This document shows, one piece after another, positions 46,283 to 54,163 of a stretch of 64,000 nucleotides of DNA; position 1 is the stretch's first letter; the number at the start of each line of letters is the position of its first letter. Source of the stretch: Rhodopseudomonas sp. AAP120. Lineage in GTDB: Bacteria; Pseudomonadota; Alphaproteobacteria; Rhizobiales; Xanthobacteraceae. The notes below the pieces were generated by a model. That model had not been told where the DNA came from, ran no database searches, and saw only the letters and a list, made by a program, of their open reading frames with translations. The translations under genes and the position numbers were made by a program. The stretch lies in NCBI RefSeq assembly GCF_001295845.1, contig NZ_LJIC01000059.1, positions 46,568 to 110,567 of the forward strand, read 5' to 3'.

Positions 46283-47590
46283 TCAGCTCTCGCCGAACAC
46301 CCGCTTGAAGATCGTGTCGACGTGCTTGAGGTGATAGCCGAGGTCGAACTGTTCTTCGATTTCGGCGTCGGTCATGTACTTCTGCATGTCCGGATCGGCC
46401 TTCAGCAGCGTCAGGAAGTCGCCTTCGCCGCGCCACACCGGCATGGCGTTGCGCTGCACCAGCTTGTAGCTCTCTTCGCGCGAGCAGCCCTTTTGCGTCA
46501 GTGCGGTGAGCAGGCGCTGCGAGTGGATCAGGCCGCCGAGCCTGTCGAGATTCCTGGTCATGTTGTCCGGATACACCACCAGCTTCTCGATCACGCCGGC
46601 GAGGCGGTTGAGCGCGAAGTCGAGCGTCACGGTAGAGTCCGGCGCGATCATGCGCTCGGCCGACGAGTGCGAGATATCGCGTTCGTGCCACAGCACGACA
46701 TTCTCCATCGCCGGATTGACGTAGCCGCGGACCATGCGGGCGAGGCCGGTGAGGTTTTCGGTCAGCACCGGGTTGCGCTTGTGCGGCATCGAGGACGAGC
46801 CCTTTTGCCCGGCCGAGAAGTACTCCTCAGCCTCGAGCACTTCGGTGCGCTGCAGATGGCGGATCTCGGTGGCGAGCCGCTCCATCGACGAGGCGATGAC
46901 GCCGAGCACCGCGAAGTACATCGCGTGGCGGTCGCGCGGGATCACCTGCGTCGACACCGGCTCGACGGTCAGGCCCATCGATTTGGCGACGTGCTCTTCG
47001 ACCCGCGGATCGATATGCGCAAAGGTGCCGACCGAGCCGGAGATCGCGCAGGTCGCGACTTCCTTGCGGGCGGCGATCAGGCGCTCCTTGGCGCGCGAGA
47101 ATTCCGCATAGGCGTAGGCCATCTTCAGGCCGAACGTCACCGGCTCGGCGTGGATGCCGTGCGAGCGGCCGATCGACGGCGTCATCTTGTGCTCGAAGGC
47201 GCGCTTTTTCAAAGCGGCCAGCACCTTGTCGAGATCGGCCAGCAGGATGTCGGCGGCGCGGACGAGCTGGACGTTGAAGCAGGTGTCGAGCACGTCCGAC
47301 GACGTCATGCCCTGATGCACGAAGCGCGACAGCGGCCCGACGAATTCGGCCAGATGCGTCAGGAAGGCGATGACGTCGTGCTTCACCTCGCGCTCGATCT
47401 CGTCGATCCGCGCGACGTCGAACGCCGCCTCCTTGCCCTTGGCCCAGATCGTCTCCGCCGCTTCCTTCGGAATCACCCCGAGCGCCGCCTGGGCGTCCGA
47501 GGCGTGCGCCTCGATCTCGAACCAGATTTTGAAGCGGGTCAGCGGCTCCCAAATGGCAGCCATTTCCGGACGGGTATAGCGCGGGATCAT
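46283..47590 (-). CDS. purB: Adenylosuccinate lyase
   Basis: 435 residues. The lyase signature GSSSMPHKRNPVLTENLTG is at about 264-282, and the start MIPRYTRPEMAAIWEP is family-typical. Other catalytic parts are QGMTSSDVLDTC and GRSHGIHAEPVTFG. It acts twice in purine synthesis (SAICAR and adenylosuccinate) and complements the pur genes at 22-31 kb. Confidence 0.97.
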   Translation of the reverse strand: MIPRYTRPEMAAIWEPLTRFKIWFEIEAHASDAQAALGVIPKEAAETIWAKGKEAAFDVARIDEIEREVKHDVIAFLTHLAEFVGPLSRFVHQGMTSSDVLDTCFNVQLVRAADILLADLDKVLAALKKRAFEHKMTPSIGRSHGIHAEPVTFGLKMAYAYAEFSRAKERLIAARKEVATCAISGSVGTFAHIDPRVEEHVAKSMGLTVEPVSTQVIPRDRHAMYFAVLGVIASSMERLATEIRHLQRTEVLEAEEYFSAGQKGSSSMPHKRNPVLTENLTGLARMVRGYVNPAMENVVLWHERDISHSSAERMIAPDSTVTLDFALNRLAGVIEKLVVYPDNMTRNLDRLGGLIHSQRLLTALTQKGCSREESYKLVQRNAMPVWRGEGDFLTLLKADPDMQKYMTDAEIEEQFDLGYHLKHVDTIFKRVFGES

Positions 47591-47677
47591 TGTGGTCTCG
47601 TGATGTGCAGGGGGATTAAGGCCGCGCTTTAGCAGACGCGGGGCGGGGAGGCTACAGCCCCCTACAAAATATGCAAC

Positions 47678-47706
47678 TTGACAAAAGAAAATATTCCTAA
47701 GAATAT
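47678..47706 (+). promoter_or_regulatory. Candidate promoter with inverted repeat upstream of the toxin-like gene
   Basis: TTGACA at 47678 matches a -35 box. It is followed after 17 bases by A/T-rich GAATATAG. A perfect ATATTC-CTAA-GAATAT palindrome (47691-47706) overlaps the spacer and -10 position, a typical place for a repressor site. The DNA is strikingly A/T-rich for this genome. Confidence 0.5.
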
Positions 47707-47749
47707 AGTCAAGAGTTCGGAGGTTAATGGATCATGGAGTGGATAAATC

Positions 47750-48334
47750 ATGAGGCCGATTGAGATTGGACAAACGCTCTATGAAATTGCGGTTCTCAAC
47801 ACCGCCCTGCGGAGCATCAAGTGTCAGCTTGAGCGTCGGAATACCTGGGCGCCATCAAAGAAGTATGGCTACAACGAGGATCAGCCCCGCGATTGGCATG
47901 GGAGGTGGACGATACTTGCGCAACTCAATGATGCGCAGGTGCTTTCCGATGCGTCTCCTGATCCCATCATACCTTGGGCCGACTATGCGGAAGGCCATCA
48001 TTGGGTGCAGGAAGCAATCACCAGAAATCCGAAGTACACGTTCTCGTCCGAAGCTCTGGAGGTCTTCAAAAACGAAACCACCGGTCCGCTAAAAGTTCCG
48101 GAAAGCAATTACTATGATCGGATGCATAGGGAGAATAATAAGGGAGTGGAAGAGGAATTGGACCGCTTCCTAAAAGAGAATAAAATTGAGCCATCGAAGA
48201 TGACTTCAGACGAGGCGAAGGCATTCGTTAATCGCGTAAAAGCGTCGAGAGATCCTCGAATTCGCGCGTTCAATATGCGACTTTGGCTCCGAGAAAGCAT
48301 GTATTGGTTGCGTCGGGGCCGGCTGAGAGAGTGA
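47750..48334 (+). CDS. Toxin-like hypothetical protein of an accessory island
   Basis: 194 residues from the ATG at 47750. Codon use is clearly A/T-richer than in neighbouring genes, a sign of transfer. Near residue 38 is YGYNEDQPRDWHGRWT, a variant of the YDPxQPRxxxGRWT linker that precedes C-terminal toxin domains and occurs in phage-head proteins. The C-terminal 40 residues (AFVNRVKASRDPRIRAFNMR, then LWLRESMYWLRRGRLRE) are helical and basic. There is no secretion domain in front. An 8-codon frame (ATG 47727) with a better ribosome site (GGAGG) ends over the start. Function unknown; the toxin role is inferred. Confidence 0.6.
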   Translation: MRPIEIGQTLYEIAVLNTALRSIKCQLERRNTWAPSKKYGYNEDQPRDWHGRWTILAQLNDAQVLSDASPDPIIPWADYAEGHHWVQEAITRNPKYTFSSEALEVFKNETTGPLKVPESNYYDRMHRENNKGVEEELDRFLKENKIEPSKMTSDEAKAFVNRVKASRDPRIRAFNMRLWLRESMYWLRRGRLRE

Positions 48335-48340
48335 AAGCCA

Positions 48341-48742
48341 TTGGATTCAACTGACGAGACAGCGCAGGACCGAGCTTGGACACAAGTTTACCGCCGGCTG
48401 GTCGATCATTTCGGCCAGCACGGGCTCGAGGATTGCTGTGGGCGCGGAGATTTCTGGGTGGTTGCAGACAATTATAGCTGGCCTAGCAACAAAGTCCTTC
48501 TGTTCAATCTCGAACTGCTGACGGTCGCCAACATCCAGGCGGTCCAGGCGATGCTGGTGGATCAGCCGCCTTGGACAGTTGCCCTGGTCGTCGACGTCGT
48601 CGGCAAAGAGACCGAGTGGCCCTCGATGGGCGTCACCGTGCGCCAGCACGAGATCATCGACGGCCTGCTGCGCAAATATCTGCCCGAGAAGTTCAGGTTC
48701 TTGAAAATTCCGGGCAGTCGCCCTGGCACAGGATACGACTGA
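48341..48742 (+). CDS. Immunity-like hypothetical protein
   Basis: 133 residues from a TTG seven bases after the previous stop, in the same operon. It is acidic at the N-terminus (MDSTDETAQDRAWTQVYRRL) and small, with a central beta/alpha pattern (PWTVALVVDVVGKETEWPSM, then VTVRQHEIIDGLLRKYLPEKF). The order, size and charge suit an immunity protein for the upstream toxin-like gene. I recognise no family. Base composition is closer to the host than that of its partner. Confidence 0.5.
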   Translation: MDSTDETAQDRAWTQVYRRLVDHFGQHGLEDCCGRGDFWVVADNYSWPSNKVLLFNLELLTVANIQAVQAMLVDQPPWTVALVVDVVGKETEWPSMGVTVRQHEIIDGLLRKYLPEKFRFLKIPGSRPGTGYD

Positions 48743-49348
48743 CGCCCCGACGTGCTGCTTGATAATATTCCTATGATGATTATAGTCCGTTTTATCCTGT
48801 CCGTGAGGGCGCTTTCGCGAGGCGTCGGTCGGCGGGATAGATCGGCGGGCTGGGAAATCAGCCCGGATCGACGGTCCGGCGAAGCTGACTTTGGTCAGCG
48901 AAGTCGGGCGGATGCGGCGTCCGCGCGGTGTGTCTCGCAAACACATCTCCCGGGCGGCGTCGGGTCCCCGTCCGGCTCCACTAGGAGAGCCTGTGACTTG
49001 TTAGTTCGCTGGACGCGGGACAGGCGAAGGCGGCGAAATCCGCCGGATCAAGCGGTGCGGAGTGCATCGCGCCTGTCCCCGGAAGCACGGGCCCGAAGCC
49101 GAGCAGACGCCGCGGTGGGCGCGCCGGAAGGCGTTGCGCGAGGGTCCATAAAGCCATCGCGACAATTACCACCTTAGCGCCAACCGGCGCGCCCCCACAC
49201 CTCGCTGTGAAGCGACGGGCGCAAAGCTCGGGCTCGATGGAGCCGCGAGAGCGAAGAGGCGTGGCTGTCTGACATTGTGATCAGCATGGACGTAGCCCGG
49301 ATGAGCGCAGCGACATCCGGGAGGCAGCCTCAGCCCCGCTACTTGCTG
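48743..49348. other. 606-base gene-poor region with inverted repeats
   Basis: No gene supported. It contains structured sequence: GACAGGCG/CGCCTGTC arms at about 49019 and 49069, GGGCGCGCCGG/CCGGCGCGCC arms at about 49117 and 49182, and a GTAGCCCGGATGAGCGCAGCGACATCCGGG element at about 49292, a type of short repeat found in this bacterial group. Translated minus-strand frames look spurious. Confidence 0.45.
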
Positions 49349-50023
49349 TTACGAACTTTCACTGAGGCACGTCCGAATGCATCGCTTTAAGGGTAGTTTC
49401 TTGCCCGTCTTCGCGGGATTATTTGCGGGTGGTGTGAAATGGAAATCCAATCCACCGCCTGATTGTGGTGCCAGCTCAAGAGGGGCGCGCTTCCCGTTTG
49501 CAGAATAACCGACCGTCAGAAGGACGCCTTCTGGATAGATCGTTGGCGTTGGTGGAACTGACGTAGTGGTGACAGTTTTTTGACCATGGCTATCTCTTGG
49601 TGGAGGGAGGCTGGCTGCTGCTTGGAGCGGGGCCGATCGAATGGTGGGGCTTGCTGGCCTGACAGATGAATAGTCTAGAATGCCATCGCGCTTTTGTTTG
49701 GAAATAGGTACCCCAGAGTATTTCTCCAAAACGTCTATGGCCCAGTCGCGGATTTGTCGACGAGGCCCGCGCTCGTCTTCAGGGCTATTTATTATCCCGA
49801 TCGCAATTTCCATGGCTTTCGGCTTGTTCTGAAGTTCCGCGACGAGGGTAGCGCCCAACGCGCCAATCACGGCAGTAATTATGCTGGTCAGGATGATCGT
49901 GGAGTGTCGATAGGGTTCTGATTTATTCTCCGAACTCATCTCAGGCATTAGAAATTGCTCTAAGTCAGTTTTGCTAGTATCCTCATCCTTCTGATTACTG
50001 AAAACGTCGTGGCCTAGAAGCAA
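49349..50023 (-). CDS. Membrane-anchored hypothetical protein of the accessory island
   Basis: 224 residues in the full frame from a TTG at 50023; the ATGs at 49948 or 49939 are alternative starts (199 or 196 residues). One transmembrane helix (STIILTSIITAVIGALGATLV, about 41-61) is followed by RDWAIDVLEKYSGVPISKQKR, a pattern seen in other short membrane orphans, then a Pro/Thr-rich linker and a basic tail. DNA is A/T-richer than the core genome. Function unknown. Confidence 0.55.
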   Translation of the reverse strand: MLLGHDVFSNQKDEDTSKTDLEQFLMPEMSSENKSEPYRHSTIILTSIITAVIGALGATLVAELQNKPKAMEIAIGIINSPEDERGPRRQIRDWAIDVLEKYSGVPISKQKRDGILDYSSVRPASPTIRSAPLQAAASLPPPRDSHGQKTVTTTSVPPTPTIYPEGVLLTVGYSANGKRAPLELAPQSGGGLDFHFTPPANNPAKTGKKLPLKRCIRTCLSESS

Positions 50024-50060
50024 TGATCTGTATCAATACTTCCGTCGGCCGACGGTGGCC

Positions 50061-50759
50061 TTAAACCACTTCCCCCCGCGCGCTCATCGCCGCGTTCCTA
50101 ATCCCCGCAATATTCGCCTTGTACGCGTCCAGCGTCCCGCCCTTGAACACCGCGCTGCCCGCGACCAGTGCATTAGCGCCAGCGGCAGCTAGTTCACCCG
50201 CGACCTTTTCGCTCACCCCGCCATCGACCTCGATGTCGATCGGCCGGCCGGCAACCATCGCGCGGATCGCTTTGATCTTCTCGACCGCGCTCGGGATGAA
50301 CGCCTGGCCGCCGAAGCCGGGATTGACCGACATCACCAGGACGAGGTCGATGTCGTCGAGCACGTATTCGAGCACGCTGGGATGCGTGCCGGGGTTGAGC
50401 GAGACGCCGGCCTTCTTGCCGAGGGCGCGGATCGCCTGCAGCGAGCGGTGCAGATGCGGGCCGGCTTCGGCGTGGACGGTGATGTGGTCGCAGCCGGCCT
50501 TGGCGAAGGCTTCGAGATAAGGATCGCACGGCGCGATCATCAGATGCGCGTCGAAGATCTTGTTGGTGTGCGGCCGCATCGCCTTGATGACGTCGGGGCC
50601 GTAGGAAATATTCGGCACGAAATGGCCGTCCATCACGTCGAGATGGATCCAGTCGGCGCCGGCCTGATCGACCGCGCGGACCTCTTCGCCGAGCTTGGAG
50701 AAATCCGACGCCAGGATCGACGGCGCGATGGCGAGAGGACGGGGCGCGAACTGGGACAT
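50061..50759 (-). CDS. rpe: Ribulose-phosphate 3-epimerase
   Basis: 232 residues, slightly longer than average. TIM-barrel signatures: [40 protein letters not shown] with the catalytic Asp, and [17 protein letters not shown]. It interconverts ribulose 5-phosphate and xylulose 5-phosphate in the pentose phosphate and Calvin cycles. The Calvin cycle copy in this group is often elsewhere; no cbb genes are near. Confidence 0.97.
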   Translation of the reverse strand: MSQFAPRPLAIAPSILASDFSKLGEEVRAVDQAGADWIHLDVMDGHFVPNISYGPDVIKAMRPHTNKIFDAHLMIAPCDPYLEAFAKAGCDHITVHAEAGPHLHRSLQAIRALGKKAGVSLNPGTHPSVLEYVLDDIDLVLVMSVNPGFGGQAFIPSAVEKIKAIRAMVAGRPIDIEVDGGVSEKVAGELAAAGANALVAGSAVFKGGTLDAYKANIAGIRNAAMSARGEVV

Positions 50760-51061
50760 GGCGGCTTCCTGGACGTTTCCTGAACGGTCCCGGCGCAGCG
50801 GCGCGCGGCCGAGCGGCGAGGGGCCGATTCGCTAACACGCGCGCCAACGCCTCGCAATGCGCAGCCGCATGGCGCGCCGCGCGTGGTGTGCTCGGCAGGT
50901 TCTGCCGGTGCGGCAGATTTTTCCCCGGCCGCGGTGCCGCAGCGCGGCGAAAACCTCAGTGTTTCCAATCGGCAGCGCGCTGGCACGGCGGTTGCTCATG
51001 ATTGCGCAGGGACGCGGATGAGTAGTTGCAGCCGCAGCGCGGCGCTGAACGGAGTGTGGTC
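50760..51061. other. Intergenic region, nothing recognised
   Basis: 302 bases between divergent rpe and the EF-hand gene. No supported frame, hairpin or repeat family is seen. It must hold both promoters. Confidence 0.4.
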
Positions 51062-51838
51062 ATGATTCCTGCCCTTGGCGCCCTCGGCGCGCTGTCCGGA
51101 TTGCTCAGCTCCCTGAGCTCGTCGTCGAAGACCAACGCATCCTCGAAGACGACCAGCCTGACCAATCCGTTCGAGACCACGAGTTCGAACGCGAGTTCGA
51201 GCAGCAACTCGCTGCTCGGCTCCACCAGCCTGAGCGGTTCGTCGTCGTCGGGCATGCTGTCGCCCGAGACCATGCAGGCGCTGCTGTCGGCGCAGCAGAG
51301 CCAGTCGGCCGATCCGACGACCACCAAGGACAAGAGCCGCGACGCCGCGCTGAAGGATCTGTTCGCGCAGCTCGACGGCAACGGTGACGGCACGATCAGC
51401 AAGGCGGAATTCGAGGACAAGCTCGGCGCCGGCGGCACCAATGTGGCCAACGCCGACAAGGTGTTCGCCAAGCTCGATACCGACGGCAACGGTTCGGTCA
51501 GCATGGGCGAATTGAAGTCCGCGCTGAAGGGCAAGGGTCATCATCATGGCAGCGGCGCCGGCGCCTCGGGTTCGGCTTCGGGTTCGGCGTCAGGCTCGGG
51601 CTCGAATGCGGCCGATGCGCTCACCGGCGCCAGCAGCACCAGCGTCACAAATTCGGACGGCAGCGTCACCACCTCGATCACCTATCCGGACGGCTCCAAG
51701 GTGAGCACGACGTCGGCGGCGACCAACAGCGCCTCCAGCAACGCCACGTCGAAGTACAACTTCATCGAACAGCTGATCCAGCGCCAGGCCAACCAGATCC
51801 AGGCGGGCGCGAGCGGCACGGTCTCGATCAGCGCGTAG
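51062..51838 (+). CDS. EF-hand calcium-binding protein, Ser/Gly-rich
   Basis: 258 residues from the ATG at 51062 with GGAGTGTGG upstream. The N-terminal 90 residues are Ser/Thr/Asn-rich and disordered. Two canonical EF-hands follow: DGNGDGTISKAE at 105-116 and DTDGNGSVSMGE at 139-150, then a low-complexity linker with HHHGSGAGASGSASGS and a C-terminal part with SDGSVTTSITYPDGSKVST. No signal peptide of normal form. It probably binds Ca2+; a surface or secreted role is possible. Confidence 0.85.
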   Translation: MIPALGALGALSGLLSSLSSSSKTNASSKTTSLTNPFETTSSNASSSSNSLLGSTSLSGSSSSGMLSPETMQALLSAQQSQSADPTTTKDKSRDAALKDLFAQLDGNGDGTISKAEFEDKLGAGGTNVANADKVFAKLDTDGNGSVSMGELKSALKGKGHHHGSGAGASGSASGSASGSGSNAADALTGASSTSVTNSDGSVTTSITYPDGSKVSTTSAATNSASSNATSKYNFIEQLIQRQANQIQAGASGTVSISA

Positions 51839-51878
51839 TCTCAGCGCGAAATAACCGAGGTCTCCGACCTCGGGAAGC

Positions 51879-51985
51879 GTCATTGCCGGGCTTGAACCCG
51901 GCAATCCATCTTCCTTCGCATGACGTGTTAGATCGCGCGCCGCGCGATGGATCCGCGGGTCGAGCCCGCGGATCACGACATCGGA
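51879..51985. repeat. Palindromic repeat, family R6, with a second hairpin
   Basis: CGTCATTGCCGGGCTTGAACCCGGCAATCCATC (51879-51911) is followed by a related hairpin GGATCCGCGGGTCGAGCCCGCGGATCACGAC (51949-51979). Both lie downstream of the EF-hand gene. Confidence 0.7.
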
Positions 51986-52008
51986 AGGCGCAGCGCCGTT
52001 GCCTCACA

Positions 52009-53046
52009 TCATCGCTTCGCGCCGAACCGATCGCGCCACGCCGGCTGCGCGCCGTCGAACGGCAGCCGCGTGGCCTCAAAGACGCCGCGGGCGATCGCGC
52101 GGGCGACGGTGTTGGCGGCGATCGCGCCGAGTTCGGTCAGGCCGGCGAGCGGATCGACCGGCTTCTTCCCGGTCGCCGCAGCGAACACCACGTCGCCGTC
52201 GAGCGGCGCGTGCACCGGATAGATCGCGCGGGCGAAGCCGGTCTGCGCCAGCATCGCCAGCCGCTTCACCTGCGTCTTGGTCAGCACCGCGTCGGTGACG
52301 ACCGCGACCAGCGTGGTGTTCTCCGCAGTCGCCGCGGCGGCGCCCTTGAGCTGAATTTTCAGATGCTCCGGCCCGAATGGAGTCGGCATGCCGTGGCCGC
52401 CGAATTCGCCGTCCTGTTCGAACGGCGCCGACCAGAACCACGGCCCGTCGCCGATGGTGACGCTGCCGATCGCGTTCACCGCCGCGATCGCGCCGACCGT
52501 GATGCCGCCGGGCGTCATCGCCGACGCCGAGCCGAGGCCGCCTTTGTAGTTCGCGGTGGTGGCGCCGAGGCCTGCGCCGACGCTGCCGAGCGTGAAGTCC
52601 TCGCTCGCGGCCTGCGCGGCGGCGTAGCCGAGATCGCGATACGGGGAGAATTGGCCCCACGCCTTGTCGCCGCCATTGAGCATGTCGAAGATCACGCCGC
52701 CGGGCACGATCGGGATCGTCGCGGTGCCGATCGCAAAGCCGCGGCCCTGCTCGGCGAGCCAGGCCTGCACGCCGCCGCCCGCATCGAGCCCGAACGCCGA
52801 GCCGCCCGACAGCGTGAAGCCATCGACCTGTTCGACGGTATTCACCGGCTCGAGCAGTACGCCGTCGCGAATGCCCGGTCCGCCGCCGCGCACGTCGATC
52901 GAGGCGACGGCCGGCTGGTCGAACAGAATGGCGGTGACGCCGGAGGCGAGCTTGGCGTCGTCGGCATGGCCGACGCGAATGCCGGCGACATCGGTGATCA
53001 GGTTCTTCAAGGCGGGTCCGTGGATCTGGCGGGGTGAGGGCGGCAT
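52009..53046 (-). CDS. P1 family (DmpA/NylC type) aminopeptidase-amidase
   Basis: 345 residues from the ATG at 53046; a GTG at 53061 would add five. The N-terminal nucleophile family auto-cleaves before a Ser/Thr: here AEN-TTLVAVVTDAVL at about residue 243/244 has the Asn-Thr pair as in NylC-type nylon oligomer hydrolases. The upstream part has the pattern GFTLSGGSAFGLDAGGGVQAWLAE and YKGGLGSASAMTPGGITVGA. It may cleave D- or beta-amino peptides or amides. Divergent from ccdA. Confidence 0.87.
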   Translation of the reverse strand: MPPSPRQIHGPALKNLITDVAGIRVGHADDAKLASGVTAILFDQPAVASIDVRGGGPGIRDGVLLEPVNTVEQVDGFTLSGGSAFGLDAGGGVQAWLAEQGRGFAIGTATIPIVPGGVIFDMLNGGDKAWGQFSPYRDLGYAAAQAASEDFTLGSVGAGLGATTANYKGGLGSASAMTPGGITVGAIAAVNAIGSVTIGDGPWFWSAPFEQDGEFGGHGMPTPFGPEHLKIQLKGAAAATAENTTLVAVVTDAVLTKTQVKRLAMLAQTGFARAIYPVHAPLDGDVVFAAATGKKPVDPLAGLTELGAIAANTVARAIARGVFEATRLPFDGAQPAWRDRFGAKR

Positions 53047-53153
53047 TGTCGGCCTAAACACTTGGTCGAGGCAACCCTCACGCGGCGATCACAAGGCGCG
53101 GAACGTTGACGCATCGCCTTGCGCGGCGCGAGCGTGCCGGTGCATGTAGCCGC

Positions 53154-53888
53154 ATGATCCACGACGTTTCCATTCCCGCGGCGCTGATCGCCGGCCTCGT
53201 CAGCTTCCTCTCCCCCTGCGTGCTGCCGCTGGTGCCGCCCTATCTGATCTATCTGACCGGCGCGACCATCGAGCACGTTGCAGCCGACGAGTCCGAGCGC
53301 ACCTCCAAGCGTGCGGTGATGATCTCCGCCGCGATGTTCGTGCTCGGTTTCTCGACCGTGTTCGTCGCGCTCGGCGCCAGCGCCAGCCTGGTCGGCGGGC
53401 TGATCCGCGCCTGGTCGGGCGAGCTCGCGATCGTCGCCGGCATCGTCATCATCCTGATGGGCCTGCACTTCCTCGGCCTGACCCGAATCAACATCCTGAT
53501 GCGCGAGGGCCGGCTGCCGATCCCCAAGCCGGTCGGGCTGTGGGGCGCTTACGTGATGGGCCTCGCCTTCGCGTTCGGCTGGACGCCGTGCATCGGCCCG
53601 ATCCTGGCCGCCATCCTGTCGGTCGCCGCCGCCGAAGCCACGGTGGCGAAGGGGGCCGGCCTGTTGGCGATCTATTCGCTCGGCCTCGGCGTCCCCTTCC
53701 TGCTCGCCGCGCTGATGGTCGAACAGTTCTCCGGCCTGTTCGCGCGGATGAAAAAGCACCTCGCCACGGTCGAACGCGCCATGGGCGTGCTGATGGTCCT
53801 GACAGGAATCGGCTTTTTGACGGGAGCGATCAGCGACGTCAGCATATGGCTGCTGAACACGTTCCCGGCGCTGGGGAATATCGGGTAG
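53154..53888 (+). CDS. ccdA: Cytochrome c biogenesis protein CcdA
   Basis: 244 residues with six transmembrane helices. The redox cysteines are in SFLSPCVLPLVPPYL at about 17-31 and in GWTPCIGPILAAIL near 143-156, the CcdA/DsbD-type PC motifs. It carries electrons from cytoplasmic thioredoxin across the inner membrane to periplasmic thiol proteins. No other ccm gene lies nearby. The start is the last ATG before the first helix. Confidence 0.95.
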   Translation: MIHDVSIPAALIAGLVSFLSPCVLPLVPPYLIYLTGATIEHVAADESERTSKRAVMISAAMFVLGFSTVFVALGASASLVGGLIRAWSGELAIVAGIVIILMGLHFLGLTRINILMREGRLPIPKPVGLWGAYVMGLAFAFGWTPCIGPILAAILSVAAAEATVAKGAGLLAIYSLGLGVPFLLAALMVEQFSGLFARMKKHLATVERAMGVLMVLTGIGFLTGAISDVSIWLLNTFPALGNIG

Positions 53889-53949
53889 TTGGCGTGGCGG
53901 TAGTTCGGGTCGTGTTTGTCCGCAGCACTAACCCCACCGTAAAACGTTA

Positions 53950-54041
53950 TCCTCCGCGAAAGCGGAGGATCCAGTATTCTAGAGCGTTGCTGTTATCAGC
54001 AGCGCTCTGAATACTGGGCCGCCCGGTCAAGCCGGGCGGTG
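53950..54041. repeat. Three-hairpin intergenic element (R7)
   Basis: Three consecutive stems: TCCTCCGC-GAAA-GCGGAGGA; CCAGTATTCTAGAGCG...CGCTCTGAATACTGG; CCGCCCGG-TCAA-CCGGGCGG. It lies between ccdA and a family R3 copy, which together fill the 275-base gap. Confidence 0.75.
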
Positions 54042-54061
54042 ACGGCTTTTCAACGGTGTTT

Positions 54062-54144
54062 CGTCATTGCGAGCGTAGCGAAGCAATCCAGAGCAGCGAG
54101 CACTGTTTGGATTGCTTCGTCGCTTCGCTTCGCTCGCAATGACG
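54062..54144. repeat. Intergenic palindromic repeat, family R3
   Basis: CGTCATTGCGAGCGTAGCGAAGCAATCCAG and TTGGATTGCTTCGTCGCTTCGCTTCGCTCGCAATGACG form a long hairpin after the livK-like gene end. Confidence 0.85.
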
Positions 54145-54163
54145 ATCGAAAGCGAAGCGGGCC

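Noticed and set aside
48752..49177. A 141-codon frame in the accessory island
   Set aside because: Arg-rich composition and palindromic DNA; no start signal or family pattern.
48930..49300. Possible split tmRNA piece
   Set aside because: A CGACAATTAC string looked like part of the tag-coding region, but the surrounding tag frame and conserved ends are absent.
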